Under the pieces are notes generated by a model. It was given only the letters and a program-made list of their open reading frames with translations, searched no databases and was not told the DNA's origin. A stretch of DNA of 64,000 bases, taken from an uncultured Lachnospiraceae bacterium. GTDB taxonomy: Bacteria; Bacillota; Clostridia; Lachnospirales; Lachnospiraceae. The DNA is taken from contig CAMJHQ010000004.1 of NCBI GenBank assembly GCA_946405625.1, positions 62,001 to 126,000 on the forward strand, read 5' to 3'. Shown piece by piece: positions 7,577-16,095 of the stretch; positions within the stretch are counted from its first letter, which is position 1, and every line of letters begins with the position of its first letter. The position numbers and the translations under genes are program-made.

Positions 7577-9928
7577 TTAACGACTTTCATTTATATATGT
7601 CGTAACACGGTTCTGTATCATCGAACAGGTTTCATCCAGACTCTTATCTCCGGAATAGTACTGTTTTGCCTCTTCCAATATTATCTCAATTATTTTATCA
7701 TCTTGAAATCCCACCGGAGTTATACTGTCTACCAGATTTCGGAATTCCTGCACTTCTTCATCTGTCAAAGGCTTAATATCCGCTACAATACTTCCCACCT
7801 GATATGAACCTTCATTAGGCCAGATTTCATTTCCGAATTCGTCCGTATATTGCTCAGTAGCTGACTTTGAAGTCATATAAGCCTCAAACACATCTTTTCT
7901 TGTCGGCATACCCACTGCACTTATATAGTTTTTACCTTCCTGCTCCTTTGAAACGCAGAATTTAACAAATTCCCATGCAGTATCCTTATCCTGACATGTT
8001 GTGGATATAGCTATTCCGCCATAGATATTAGGACTTACAATATTTCTATCCTTGTTCGGATAACCTATACAAGTCACTTCATCCCCGAAGAAAACATTAT
8101 ACAGATTCCAGCTGTCAGGAGAAACGCATATAGGATATAATAACTCCTTTCCGCTTCTCAGATCCTCAACAAAATCATCTGACCACTGCGGTTCCTCGTC
8201 CGATCCTTTTTGCGTAAACTCAAGAAGATCCTTGAATTCCTGAGATTCAAAATCACATTCACCCTTTTCCCAGTCAACAAAATCTCCCAAACAATGATAC
8301 AGCAGACTAGTTAATGTCATTTCCCTGTTATCATTTTCAAACAGTCGAACATCGTCCGGCTTTGACTGGATATAATCTATCATTTCTTCAACTGTCCAGC
8401 CGTTTCTGTCTCCCAGTTCGGATTTTTTTGCAAGTACTGTCATCAGATCGAATGATGATATCAGATAATACAGCCTTCCGTTAATCTTAGTCGAATCCAG
8501 CACACTCTCGATAAAATCACTTTCAGAAATGTCCGGATCCTTTTCCAGATACGGAGTCAGATCCTCTATCATATTTTTCTCAACCGCTTCTTCTACCGAA
8601 ATATCCCCAAGTCCCATTGATACTTCATACAGATCCGGGACATTTCCTGCTGCAATATCCGCACTCAGCTTTAAGAATGGATCTTCCTCATCCTCATATG
8701 TCTTAAGTTCAATTCTCACATCCGGATGAGACTTATTGAAGTCAGTAACATTCTGCTTCAGATCAATATTACTGTAGATAACTGCAAGCTTCAAAGTCTT
8801 AACTTCTTTTACGTTCGAAGGGTCAACTTTTCTGTATGCTGTAATAGAATCAGCCCCGCCCATACCAAAGGAATTTATGATAAAATGCTCATTATCAACT
8901 ACAACTACACCCATTATATTTGTTGTATCAATAAGCGATGCATTAAAACTGCATAACTGCTCTGCCGTTCTTTCATTAATCTTATAACCGAATAATCCAT
9001 CATCCCCTTTATAAAAGAAATCATAATCTCCGAATCCTGTCTGGATGGAATCACCGGAAATATAAGATGCCCCAAGTGTGAAACTTTCCTTCTCTTCTCC
9101 CGTCTTTGGATCATAAATTGTGGCTTTGGTTCCGCCTGCCATTTCCTGACTGACTATAACAAGCTTTCCATCCTTCGTAACAACAGAAGCTCCTCCCCAA
9201 CCCGAAAAAGCCTTTGTTGTTATAACTTTTCCATTTTTATCAAGAAGGATCAGATTTTTATCTGTCACAACCGCTATCTCACCACCTTCTGTGACGCTGA
9301 TTGAATAGATATACTCGTCCTTTGCATTCTTATCGATCTCAGAAAGGCTGACTGAGGAAAGTTCCTTTCCGTCTTTATCTATGGTTACAAGTGACTTCTT
9401 ATTTCCATCATTTGTTATAATTCCGATATTTCCGTTAGCATCCAGAATGTTGTCTACTGAAACGCCTTCCGGTGACTCATATATCATTTTCTCTTCGCCG
9501 CCGCTTATCGGTTTCACATAGACTCTGCCGCTCAACATTAATTCTTCAATATCATAAACAGCATCCTGCGCTGTTGCTGCATCCTGTACCGTCGCTGCAT
9601 CCTGTGCTGCCGCTGCATCCTGTGCTGTCGCTGCATCCGCTCCGATCATATCCTCCGGTATCTCATCTACGGCATATGATGCATATACCAGGTCGTCACC
9701 GATTTTTCTGATACTCATAAAATGCATTTCCCCATCGAAACTAACGTCAGGATCCTGTTCGAATGTAACATTCTTCACATCAACTTCGACTTCCGTAGTT
9801 TCTGCAGCTGCTTTGGAATCAGCTGCCGCTGTACTATCCGTATTCCCGGTATTCTTACCGCATCCGACAGTCCCCAGTATCATCGATGCTGCAAGTGTTA
9901 CTGCAATTAACCTTCTTTTTAATCTCAT
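7577..9928 (-). CDS. Solute-binding lipoprotein with N-terminal beta-propeller-like domain
   Basis: A 783-residue secreted lipoprotein. It has a basic signal peptide with lipobox TVGC (lipidated C23), then an Ala/Gln/Asp-rich repeat linker (about residues 96-125). A repeat-rich beta region follows (about 130-375, blocks such as GNIGIITNDGNKKSLVTIDKDGKEL) that resembles a beta-propeller. The C-terminal 400 residues are a family-1 type extracellular solute-binding domain (LKLAVIYSNIDLKQNVTDFNKSHPD, WEFVKFCVS, VGMPTRKDVF). No ABC permease is adjacent, so it may be an orphan sensor or partner of a distant transporter. Such propeller-SBP chimeras are unusual. Confidence 0.8.
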   Translation of the reverse strand: MRLKRRLIAVTLAASMILGTVGCGKNTGNTDSTAAADSKAAAETTEVEVDVKNVTFEQDPDVSFDGEMHFMSIRKIGDDLVYASYAVDEIPEDMIGADAATAQDAAAAQDAATVQDAATAQDAVYDIEELMLSGRVYVKPISGGEEKMIYESPEGVSVDNILDANGNIGIITNDGNKKSLVTIDKDGKELSSVSLSEIDKNAKDEYIYSISVTEGGEIAVVTDKNLILLDKNGKVITTKAFSGWGGASVVTKDGKLVIVSQEMAGGTKATIYDPKTGEEKESFTLGASYISGDSIQTGFGDYDFFYKGDDGLFGYKINERTAEQLCSFNASLIDTTNIMGVVVVDNEHFIINSFGMGGADSITAYRKVDPSNVKEVKTLKLAVIYSNIDLKQNVTDFNKSHPDVRIELKTYEDEEDPFLKLSADIAAGNVPDLYEVSMGLGDISVEEAVEKNMIEDLTPYLEKDPDISESDFIESVLDSTKINGRLYYLISSFDLMTVLAKKSELGDRNGWTVEEMIDYIQSKPDDVRLFENDNREMTLTSLLYHCLGDFVDWEKGECDFESQEFKDLLEFTQKGSDEEPQWSDDFVEDLRSGKELLYPICVSPDSWNLYNVFFGDEVTCIGYPNKDRNIVSPNIYGGIAISTTCQDKDTAWEFVKFCVSKEQEGKNYISAVGMPTRKDVFEAYMTSKSATEQYTDEFGNEIWPNEGSYQVGSIVADIKPLTDEEVQEFRNLVDSITPVGFQDDKIIEIILEEAKQYYSGDKSLDETCSMIQNRVTTYINESR
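9561..9638. repeat. 18-bp tandem repeat inside the lipoprotein gene
   Basis: About 4.3 copies of an 18-bp unit like GCATCCTGTGCTGTCGCT, encoding a repeated AQDAA-type hexapeptide in the linker after the signal peptide. Unit divergence is small, so copy number may vary between strains. Confidence 0.85.
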
Positions 9929-10035
9929 ATCTAAAGTCCTTTCTACCCTCGATTTAAATATTTATACATATCAGCCATTTCATAAGCTGAATAATATCCT
10001 TACTTTTCTGCACAATCCCCAAAAAATGTGTACAA

Positions 10036-10084
10036 AAATAGCAGAATCATTCACTGAGTGATCCTTGACCTGATTCTGCTATTT
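10036..10084 (-). terminator. Terminator of the M56 protease gene
   Basis: 14-bp perfect stem AAATAGCAGAATCA (10036-10049) / TGATTCTGCTATTT (10071-10084). On the minus strand it ends in TTTTTG, 21 bp beyond the gene's stop. Confidence 0.8.
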
Positions 10085-10105
10085 ATTTCTCATTAACGGT
10101 CTGCT

Positions 10106-11857
10106 TTACGGAATCTCTGCCATGACAGGCTCCATGTTCATACCATATTCGTCACATATTTTGAAATTCAAAACTGCTTCTTTCGAAGAGTCATATGAGT
10201 AAAGCTTAGATATTACATCACCCGCTTGTACCTTATCTCCGACAATAACCGAAACGGCGTCATTATCAAGTCCGTCATATGTGTATGTAAGTCCATCATC
10301 ACCTTTTATTGTGATATATGCGACATTATCATCATTCAGACCCATGTCCATAACGGTACCGTCATTTACACTAACGACCTTAACATCTGCATTTGTCACT
10401 ATATTTGTTCCATCTTTTGAATAATTCAGATGCTTTTCCATAACGCCGTCACTCAGAACCGGCCAGAAAACTATCGAATAAACCTCTCCCGGCTTACAGC
10501 TGTAATACTTATTCGGATCATCGGTTTTTATTCCAACAACCTTATTATCACCTAAATTTACAAAATGCGGTTCATCAGGGTTTACAAGATCTTCGGTATT
10601 TATACAAATGTTGGTTATTCCATCATTATCGTAATCATTATAATAAAATACATATCTTGGTTCTTTGGATGATGCACCGGAATCACCCTCTTCGAGTATT
10701 ATTGTTTCCCTTAAAGGAGTTTTTTCTGAAGAATTGTTCTCTTCTTCGGCAACGAAATCTGCCCGGATATCCAGTTCCGACTCTACTGGCTTTTCCGCAT
10801 TTTCAAACCCCGAAATATTTTCGCTCTTTATTTCCTGTTCCAGTTTATCTGCGGCGATTGCTTTTTTCTCCTCAGCAGAACTTCTCGGATAAGTCAGGAA
10901 TCCCAAGGCCAGAATTCCGCATACTCCAAGAGCCGCAACCAGAATTATCTTTCTGCCTTTTCTCATTTTCAATACATTCCTCACCCTTTCACTCACTCCC
11001 AGCTCGCCAAATGCTACCGGACAAGCTGTGATATATTTTCTCGGGATACTGAGGTTAAGCAGTGTCTGTGAATAAGCCTTCTTCTTGTCATAGCCTATTC
11101 TCTTTATAACCTTTTCATCACATGCCAGTTCTATATCTTTGCAGAGCAGGATGTAAGCAATCCATACAAAAGGATTAAACCAGTAAACTGCTGTAATAAT
11201 GAATCCTAAAGGTTTAACAAAATGATCTTTTCTCTTTATATGCGCTTTCTCATGATTCACAACCATAAAAAGCTCATTAATATCAAGTCCGTAAGGAATA
11301 TAGATTTTCGGACTGATTATTCCGAGTACAAATGCACTACCGACTTTCTCGGACTGATATATATTGCCGCGAAGCTTTACAGCATCTCCGATCATGTGTC
11401 TGAGTCTGATATAAGCTGCAAGTGCATATATCATGACAACACCTGCACCGACAACCCAGACTATCGACAGAATATCCATCAGACCGATAGCAGCCGCAGT
11501 TCTTTTCATATCAGAATGAGTATTTACTTCCTTTGTCTCTCCATTTTCTTCACGGACATATTTCATACCGGCTTCTTGCGCAGCTGATGAAGGATTAACT
11601 GTTATGGCTGTGTAGTACTCGCTGTCGCCTACTTCTCCCTGCGTAACCGAAACAGTCACATAATCCTTCTTCGGAAGCATACTGAACGGGCTTTCTATGG
11701 AGAATGGTATTACAAGTCTTACCGCAACCAGCAGCCACATCAGACATCTCACAAACTTCGGCATATTCTTAAAGAGCACACGAATAACAATACAGACAGC
11801 TATCAATATGCCTGCAGATATGCTCATATTCAGAATTTCAGCAAATAACTCTTTCAT
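10106..11857 (-). CDS. BlaR1/MecR1-like M56 metallopeptidase with degenerate M23 domain
   Basis: A 583-residue membrane protein. Hydrophobic helices at about 10-27, 36-52, 122-150 and 215-238 surround an M56 zinc protease core with HEKAH (202-206) and downstream ELACDE. Another membrane helix lies at about 303-322. The extracellular part is not a penicillin-binding sensor. It ends in an M23/lysostaphin-like fold (about 470-583, VVSVNDGTVMDMGLNDDN, VGDKVQAGDVISKLYS). The M23 zinc histidines are missing: YDGLD replaces the usual HL motif and LNFKI replaces HLHFE. In BlaR1-type systems the M56 domain cleaves a BlaI repressor; no blaI lies nearby. A cell-wall sensing role is inferred. Confidence 0.8.
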   Translation of the reverse strand: MKELFAEILNMSISAGILIAVCIVIRVLFKNMPKFVRCLMWLLVAVRLVIPFSIESPFSMLPKKDYVTVSVTQGEVGDSEYYTAITVNPSSAAQEAGMKYVREENGETKEVNTHSDMKRTAAAIGLMDILSIVWVVGAGVVMIYALAAYIRLRHMIGDAVKLRGNIYQSEKVGSAFVLGIISPKIYIPYGLDINELFMVVNHEKAHIKRKDHFVKPLGFIITAVYWFNPFVWIAYILLCKDIELACDEKVIKRIGYDKKKAYSQTLLNLSIPRKYITACPVAFGELGVSERVRNVLKMRKGRKIILVAALGVCGILALGFLTYPRSSAEEKKAIAADKLEQEIKSENISGFENAEKPVESELDIRADFVAEEENNSSEKTPLRETIILEEGDSGASSKEPRYVFYYNDYDNDGITNICINTEDLVNPDEPHFVNLGDNKVVGIKTDDPNKYYSCKPGEVYSIVFWPVLSDGVMEKHLNYSKDGTNIVTNADVKVVSVNDGTVMDMGLNDDNVAYITIKGDDGLTYTYDGLDNDAVSVIVGDKVQAGDVISKLYSYDSSKEAVLNFKICDEYGMNMEPVMAEIP

Positions 11858-11970
11858 CCGATAAATACTACGGTTCTGAACCGAATACCCTTTCTAAATA
11901 GATCTTTTGTCGGAATCATATACCTCATTTGTTTCCAAATTGTTTCAAAATATACTTTTTTACGCAAAAA

Positions 11971-11986
11971 GTCGAACGCGTTCAAC
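11971..11986. promoter_or_regulatory. Operator dyad 2 of the M56 gene
   Basis: Minus-strand sequence GTTGAACGCGTTCGAC, a near-perfect dyad at the expected transcription start. It matches the consensus GTYGAAC-NN-GTTNGAC. Confidence 0.6.
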
Positions 11987-11995
11987 CTAAAAACA

Positions 11996-12024
11996 AGTCT
12001 AACACGTTCGACCTTTACTGTCAA
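11996..12024 (-). promoter_or_regulatory. Promoter of the M56 gene with internal operator dyad 1
   Basis: TTGACA (12019-12024), 17 bp, TAGACT (11996-12001) on the minus strand. Dyad 1 (GTCGAACGTGTTAGAC, 11997-12012) overlaps the spacer and -10, 26 bp centre to centre from dyad 2. Two dyads over a core promoter is the layout of BlaI/MecI-regulated promoters, although the sequence differs from the TACA/TGTA boxes of that family. Confidence 0.6.
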
Positions 12025-12081
12025 CAACATAATTAATATTTTTTAAAATTGTTATAGTGTACGTTCATCTTTCCAACTGCA

Positions 12082-13086
12082 TCAGCATATTCTCGGTAAC
12101 AATTCTCCGCTTGGGCGTGACAGGAATGTCTTTGCTCCAACAGCGGTATTAAGTATAACTTTACCTGTATTCTCTTCCGTTACTTCTCCGATGATGCATG
12201 CTCCTTCCGAATTCTTACATCCGCGAAGTGCTTCGACTATTTTATCCGCTTCCTCTGCAGGTGCGAAGATTACAAGTCTTCCTTCACACGCCAGATATAG
12301 CGGTTCAAGTCCCAGCATAGAACATACGCCGCGGACGCTGTCCTGAACAGGAATCTTATCAGCATCAAGAGATATGCCCACATTACTTTCTGCAGCTATT
12401 TCATAAAGTACTGTTCCGACTCCTCCTCTTGTAGCATCTCTTATTACATGAACATCCTTTGTAGCATCAAGTACTGCTGCAACATTTTTTGCAAGCGGAG
12501 CACAATCGCTTGTCACATCCGCATCAATCTTAAAATCATTTCTCGCAAGAAGGATTGTACAGCCATGACGGCCTATATCACCTGTCACAATAATCTTATC
12601 TCCCGGTTTAGCAAAAGCACCCGAGGTTGATGCACCATCTATTATATGGCCTATGCCGGTAGTTGTTATAAATATCTTATCGACCTGTCCTTTTCCGGCC
12701 ACCTTTGTATCACCTGCTACAAGATATACACCTGCCTCCTCAGCAGTCTTGCCCATAGCCTCAGCAATCTCCTCAAGCTTATCTACAGGAAATCCCTCTT
12801 CAATAACGAAAGAACATGTCAGGTATTCAGGCTTCGCTCCCATACAAGCAACATCATTGACCGTTCCGCAGATTGAAAGCTTTCCGATATTTCCTCCCGG
12901 AAATTCATACGGAGAAACTATAAATCCATCCGTAGACATTGCTATCTTTCCCGCACTCATATCAAGTACAGCTGCATCATCGGCCGTAAGATATGGGTTT
13001 GCAAAGTATTTTTTGAATATACTACCAATCAGTTCATTCGTCTGAACTCCGCCTGAGCCGTGTGCAAGTGTAATTTTATCGTCCAT
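12082..13086 (-). CDS. hypE: HypE, hydrogenase cyanide-ligand maturation enzyme
   Basis: A 334-residue PurM/SelD-like ATPase. HypE dehydrates the carbamoyl group that HypF places on its C-terminal cysteine, giving the thiocyanate that becomes a CN- ligand on iron. The diagnostic C-terminal PRIC motif is intact, as are LAHGSGG, DDAAVLD, CGTVNDVACMGA and DATRGGVGTVL. Length matches the family. It is last in the hyp run, 159 bp after hypD, with a possible promoter of its own in that gap. Confidence 0.95.
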   Translation of the reverse strand: MDDKITLAHGSGGVQTNELIGSIFKKYFANPYLTADDAAVLDMSAGKIAMSTDGFIVSPYEFPGGNIGKLSICGTVNDVACMGAKPEYLTCSFVIEEGFPVDKLEEIAEAMGKTAEEAGVYLVAGDTKVAGKGQVDKIFITTTGIGHIIDGASTSGAFAKPGDKIIVTGDIGRHGCTILLARNDFKIDADVTSDCAPLAKNVAAVLDATKDVHVIRDATRGGVGTVLYEIAAESNVGISLDADKIPVQDSVRGVCSMLGLEPLYLACEGRLVIFAPAEEADKIVEALRGCKNSEGACIIGEVTEENTGKVILNTAVGAKTFLSRPSGELLPRIC

Positions 13087-13173
13087 ATTTGTTGTCCTTT
13101 TGTTCAGCGGATCTTATGAGACACATTTCATAAATCTCTTATCCTGCTAAACAATCGGCCTCCTTCCTATCAT

Positions 13174-13201
13174 ACTATATTATTTCTATAATCTGTCTCA
13201 A
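13174..13201 (-). promoter_or_regulatory. Possible internal promoter for hypE
   Basis: TTGAGA (13196-13201), 16 bp, TATAGT (13174-13179) on the minus strand in the 159-bp hypD-hypE gap. Confidence 0.35.
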
Positions 13202-13245
13202 CTTACTATAGAATAATTATTCTTTCATTAAACATTTTCTATCTT

Positions 13246-14298
13246 CTACTGAACCGAAGCTCCGTATGTATAATAAGCCGCACAAGCGCCTTCATCTGAT
13301 ACCATGCAGGCACCTACTGCATGAAGCGGTGTGCAGGCTTTGCCGAACATAGGGCAGTCCGAAGGCTTACATTTCCCCTGAAGTACTTCTCCGCAGCGGC
13401 ATGCCGGATTAGGCTTACCCTTGATCTCAGGCATATCATACTTGATCCTGGCATCAAAATCCGAATACTCAGCCTTCAACTTCTGGCCTGACATTTCTAT
13501 AACTCCGAGGCCTCTCCACTCTGTATCACAAAGTTCCATGACCTCATTCATAATCTTCTGTGCAGCTGTATTGCCCTCAGATTTAACTACTCTCGGATAA
13601 CAGTTTTCAAAGAAAGGCTCACCCTTCTCAAGGTTATCTATTGTTACCGCAAGTGCTGTCATAAGCTCATTTGCCGTAAAGCCGGCAACAACACCCGATA
13701 CGCCTTCTTCCTTAAGCTTCTCGCATACAGAATTTCCTGTAATTGCATTAACATGTCCCGGATACAGAAATGCATCCGCACTTCCCTTCAGCTTCTGATA
13801 AGCATTAGGCATAGTCTTGTTTGCTGTAAGGATTGAAAAGTTCTTAAGTCCGAGACGCTCTGCCTTTTTAACCGCAAGACATGCAGACGGTGTCGTCGTC
13901 TCAAATCCGACCGCAAGGAATACAACCTCAAGTTCGGGATTTTCCTTTGCAAGTTCAACTGCATCATCCGGTGAATATACAGGGCGTACATCAGCTCCGT
14001 CCGCTCTTGCTCCCGCAAGATTCTGCTTTGTTCCCGGAACCTTGATCAGATCGCCGAAGGTACAGATCGTACAATGCTTCTCCAGTGCAAGATATATTGC
14101 CTCATCTATAAATCCTACCGGAGTTACGCAGACAGGGCAGCCCGGTCCGGAAATAAGATCGATATCAGGAGGAAGAAGGCTCCTGATTCCAAGTCTGAAT
14201 ATCTCATGAGTATGTGTTCCGCACACCTCCATGATGCGGAGCTTACGGCCCTTGTAGCCGGTTATTATCTCTCTTGCGTTTTCTATTACTTCACTCAT
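13246..14298 (-). CDS. hypD: HypD, Fe(CN)2CO assembly scaffold
   Basis: A 350-residue iron-sulfur protein on which, with HypC, the Fe(CN)2CO unit is built. Visible are VCGTHTH, the GPGCPVCVTP motif, GFETTTP and the C-terminal cluster-binding region (CRCGEVLQGKCKPSDC, then two further cysteines). ATG 14298 follows AAGGAT and lies 10 bp after the folA stop. A longer frame starting inside folA is possible but has no better initiation signal. Confidence 0.95.
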   Translation of the reverse strand: MSEVIENAREIITGYKGRKLRIMEVCGTHTHEIFRLGIRSLLPPDIDLISGPGCPVCVTPVGFIDEAIYLALEKHCTICTFGDLIKVPGTKQNLAGARADGADVRPVYSPDDAVELAKENPELEVVFLAVGFETTTPSACLAVKKAERLGLKNFSILTANKTMPNAYQKLKGSADAFLYPGHVNAITGNSVCEKLKEEGVSGVVAGFTANELMTALAVTIDNLEKGEPFFENCYPRVVKSEGNTAAQKIMNEVMELCDTEWRGLGVIEMSGQKLKAEYSDFDARIKYDMPEIKGKPNPACRCGEVLQGKCKPSDCPMFGKACTPLHAVGACMVSDEGACAAYYTYGASVQ

Positions 14299-14308
14299 CA
14301 CTTTATCC

Positions 14309-14794
14309 TTATCTTCTATCCTTTTTTCTGGTATAAGTTGTTCTCGTAAACTTAATCTCATCGCCGCCTGTCTCACCGACAGTCACATCGAAATCATCCT
14401 CATTAAATTCGGGAAAGAATACATCTCCGTCCTCAACGACAGTATCCACCTCAGTAATATACATTACATCAACCAGCGGAAGCCCTTCCTTATACAGTCC
14501 GTATCCTCCGGATATATAAACATTTTTATCATCTCCCGCCATAGCTATTGCTTCCTCAACAGAAGCAGCAGTCCTGAGATTCTCACCTTCATACTTCTTT
14601 GTTCTTGAAACAACTATCGTCTCTCTGTTAGGAAGAGGATGGCCTATCTCTTCATAAGACTTTCGGCCCATAACAACCACATTACCGGTGGTGAGTTCCT
14701 TGAACTGTTTCTGCTCACCCTTTATTCTCCATGGGATCATTCCCTTTTTACCGATCACGTTATTCTTTGAACGTGCAACTATTAATCCAACCAT
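14309..14794 (-). CDS. folA: Dihydrofolate reductase
   Basis: A 161-residue DHFR that reduces dihydrofolate to tetrahydrofolate with NADPH. Motifs are LIVARSKNNVIGKKGMIPW (substrate and cofactor loop), VVMGRKSYEEIG and YISGGYGLY. It lies between hypC and hypD in the same direction, with only 10 bp before hypD. This is not a standard neighbour of hyp genes. No thyA is nearby. Whether it serves the hyp/nitrogenase-like pathway or is merely co-transcribed is unknown. Confidence 0.92.
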   Translation of the reverse strand: MVGLIVARSKNNVIGKKGMIPWRIKGEQKQFKELTTGNVVVMGRKSYEEIGHPLPNRETIVVSRTKKYEGENLRTAASVEEAIAMAGDDKNVYISGGYGLYKEGLPLVDVMYITEVDTVVEDGDVFFPEFNEDDFDVTVGETGGDEIKFTRTTYTRKKDRR

Positions 14795-14923
14795 TGATCA
14801 ATCATCCTTCCTGAATATACTTCCCGAATTCTGCTTCTGCATGAATATCTTAAATATCTTAATCTCTGCCTGAACAAAAATACTCCGGCTGTCCAAAGTA
14901 CTTCCGTAATATGCATACTTCAT

Positions 14924-15136
14924 TTATCTTGCATGCTTCTTCAGGATATCCATTGTTTCATCGGCATCATCATCTGTTATCTTCGCTATGGCAACACCCG
15001 CATGAACCATAACATAATCGCCCGGTTCAAGATCTTCGAGCAACTCTGCACTAACATCTCTTTTTGCTCCGCCTGCATCGATAACCGCAGTTCCATCCTT
15101 AACATTTACTACTCTTGCAGCAAGTCCTACACACAT
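14924..15136 (-). CDS. hypC: HypC, HypD partner chaperone
   Basis: A 70-residue HypC/HybG/HupF protein (OB-fold). Starting at ATG 15136 gives the obligatory MC N-terminus (MCVGLAARV); the processed N-terminal Cys binds iron together with HypD. CCTCC at 15145-15149 (GGAGG on the coding strand) sits 8 nt upstream and supports this start over two in-frame ATGs further up. The conserved core GDYVMVHAGVAIAKI is present. Confidence 0.92.
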   Translation of the reverse strand: MCVGLAARVVNVKDGTAVIDAGGAKRDVSAELLEDLEPGDYVMVHAGVAIAKITDDDADETMDILKKHAR

Positions 15137-15245
15137 TTTCATTCCCTCCATGTTTTTCCGACGGGACAAGGTCCTTCGGTAAATTTTGTATTCTACTTAT
15201 CATATGATTTTATATTTTTATGATTTTATTATTTATTGAAAGTGA

Positions 15246-16049
15246 TCATTCACTGAACACTTTTCTGAATTCTGTTATATTTTCTCCGTTTTCACGGCCA
15301 TATATTGCAAAGCATATTTCATCAAAACATCTGCCATAATCCTCATCGATTATCACCTGCCTGAAATACTCCGCTACATCGTTCGGATTATTACCAAAGG
15401 CTCCGCAGCCCCAGGCACCGAGTACTATATTCTTATAACCGTACTTTGCGGCAGCCGCAAGCATTATCCTGATCCTCGTAAGAAATGTTTTCTTTATAAG
15501 TTCTTTTCCGGCAAGAAGTGCTGCACCGTATCTGTTCGGTGCGGGTACTGTTACAACTCCCATCATTACAGGTTCGGAAAGCATCTCATACTTTTCGTTT
15601 CTGAACACTGCAACCTTCGGAGAAATGAGCATATAATCTGATTCAACACGGCTCATATGTGTATTATTATATTTATACATTTCCGATGCTTTATTCGAAT
15701 TGATCGATGCATAAAGTGTACTGCATCTGCAGAGCGCTTCCTCCTGTGCATTGGCTCCGATTCTGAAACCGCCTCCCGGATTATGAGCATTTGCAAAGTT
15801 CATGACCAGTGGATTATCATACTCCCGACCGGCTTGAAAAGAATCTGCATTTATAACTTTAATCCCACACATTTCGGAAGACTTATATGATGAAATACCA
15901 TTTGCCAGAAACTCCTGCCCTTCTTCCGGAGTGATCACGATAACTTCTTCATAATCTTCTTTCGGAAGAAAAATCTCTCTGCCGTCAAATCTGTACTTGC
16001 CTTCCTCGGTTATTCTCATAGTTTCTTTCGCAATTTGAATATTATTCAT
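15246..16049 (-). CDS. TIGR02452 macrodomain protein (bacterial PARG type)
   Basis: A 267-residue macrodomain protein of the microbial poly(ADP-ribose) glycohydrolase family. It has the catalytic signature GGG followed by QEE (NPGGGFRIGANAQEEALCR, about residues 113-132), the NFANAHNPGGG loop and the phosphate-loop segment VLGAWGCGAFGNNP. Such enzymes remove ADP-ribose from proteins. ATG 16049 follows GGAGG. It lies 46 bp after hypF and before hypC in one transcriptional run with two NifH-like proteins, the classic targets of regulatory ADP-ribosylation in nitrogen fixers. A role in reversing such a modification is inference. Confidence 0.88.
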   Translation of the reverse strand: MNNIQIAKETMRITEEGKYRFDGREIFLPKEDYEEVIVITPEEGQEFLANGISSYKSSEMCGIKVINADSFQAGREYDNPLVMNFANAHNPGGGFRIGANAQEEALCRCSTLYASINSNKASEMYKYNNTHMSRVESDYMLISPKVAVFRNEKYEMLSEPVMMGVVTVPAPNRYGAALLAGKELIKKTFLTRIRIMLAAAAKYGYKNIVLGAWGCGAFGNNPNDVAEYFRQVIIDEDYGRCFDEICFAIYGRENGENITEFRKVFSE

Positions 16050-16095
16050 AGGGGTTATCCTCCTACTCTCTAATGCTTTTACTATAGAGTAACAT

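Noticed and set aside
9561-9638. Short tandem repeats that could suggest a CRISPR array
   Set aside because: The units are contiguous, have no spacers and stay in frame inside a lipoprotein gene.
10657-11031. Plus-strand open frames opposite the M56 gene
   Set aside because: They are antisense shadows of a well-supported gene, with no ribosome site or recognisable protein.
11971-12012. GAAC..GTTC dyads as LexA/SOS boxes
   Set aside because: The Gram-positive LexA box is CGAAC-N4-GTTCG; here the half-sites are separated by only 2 bp.
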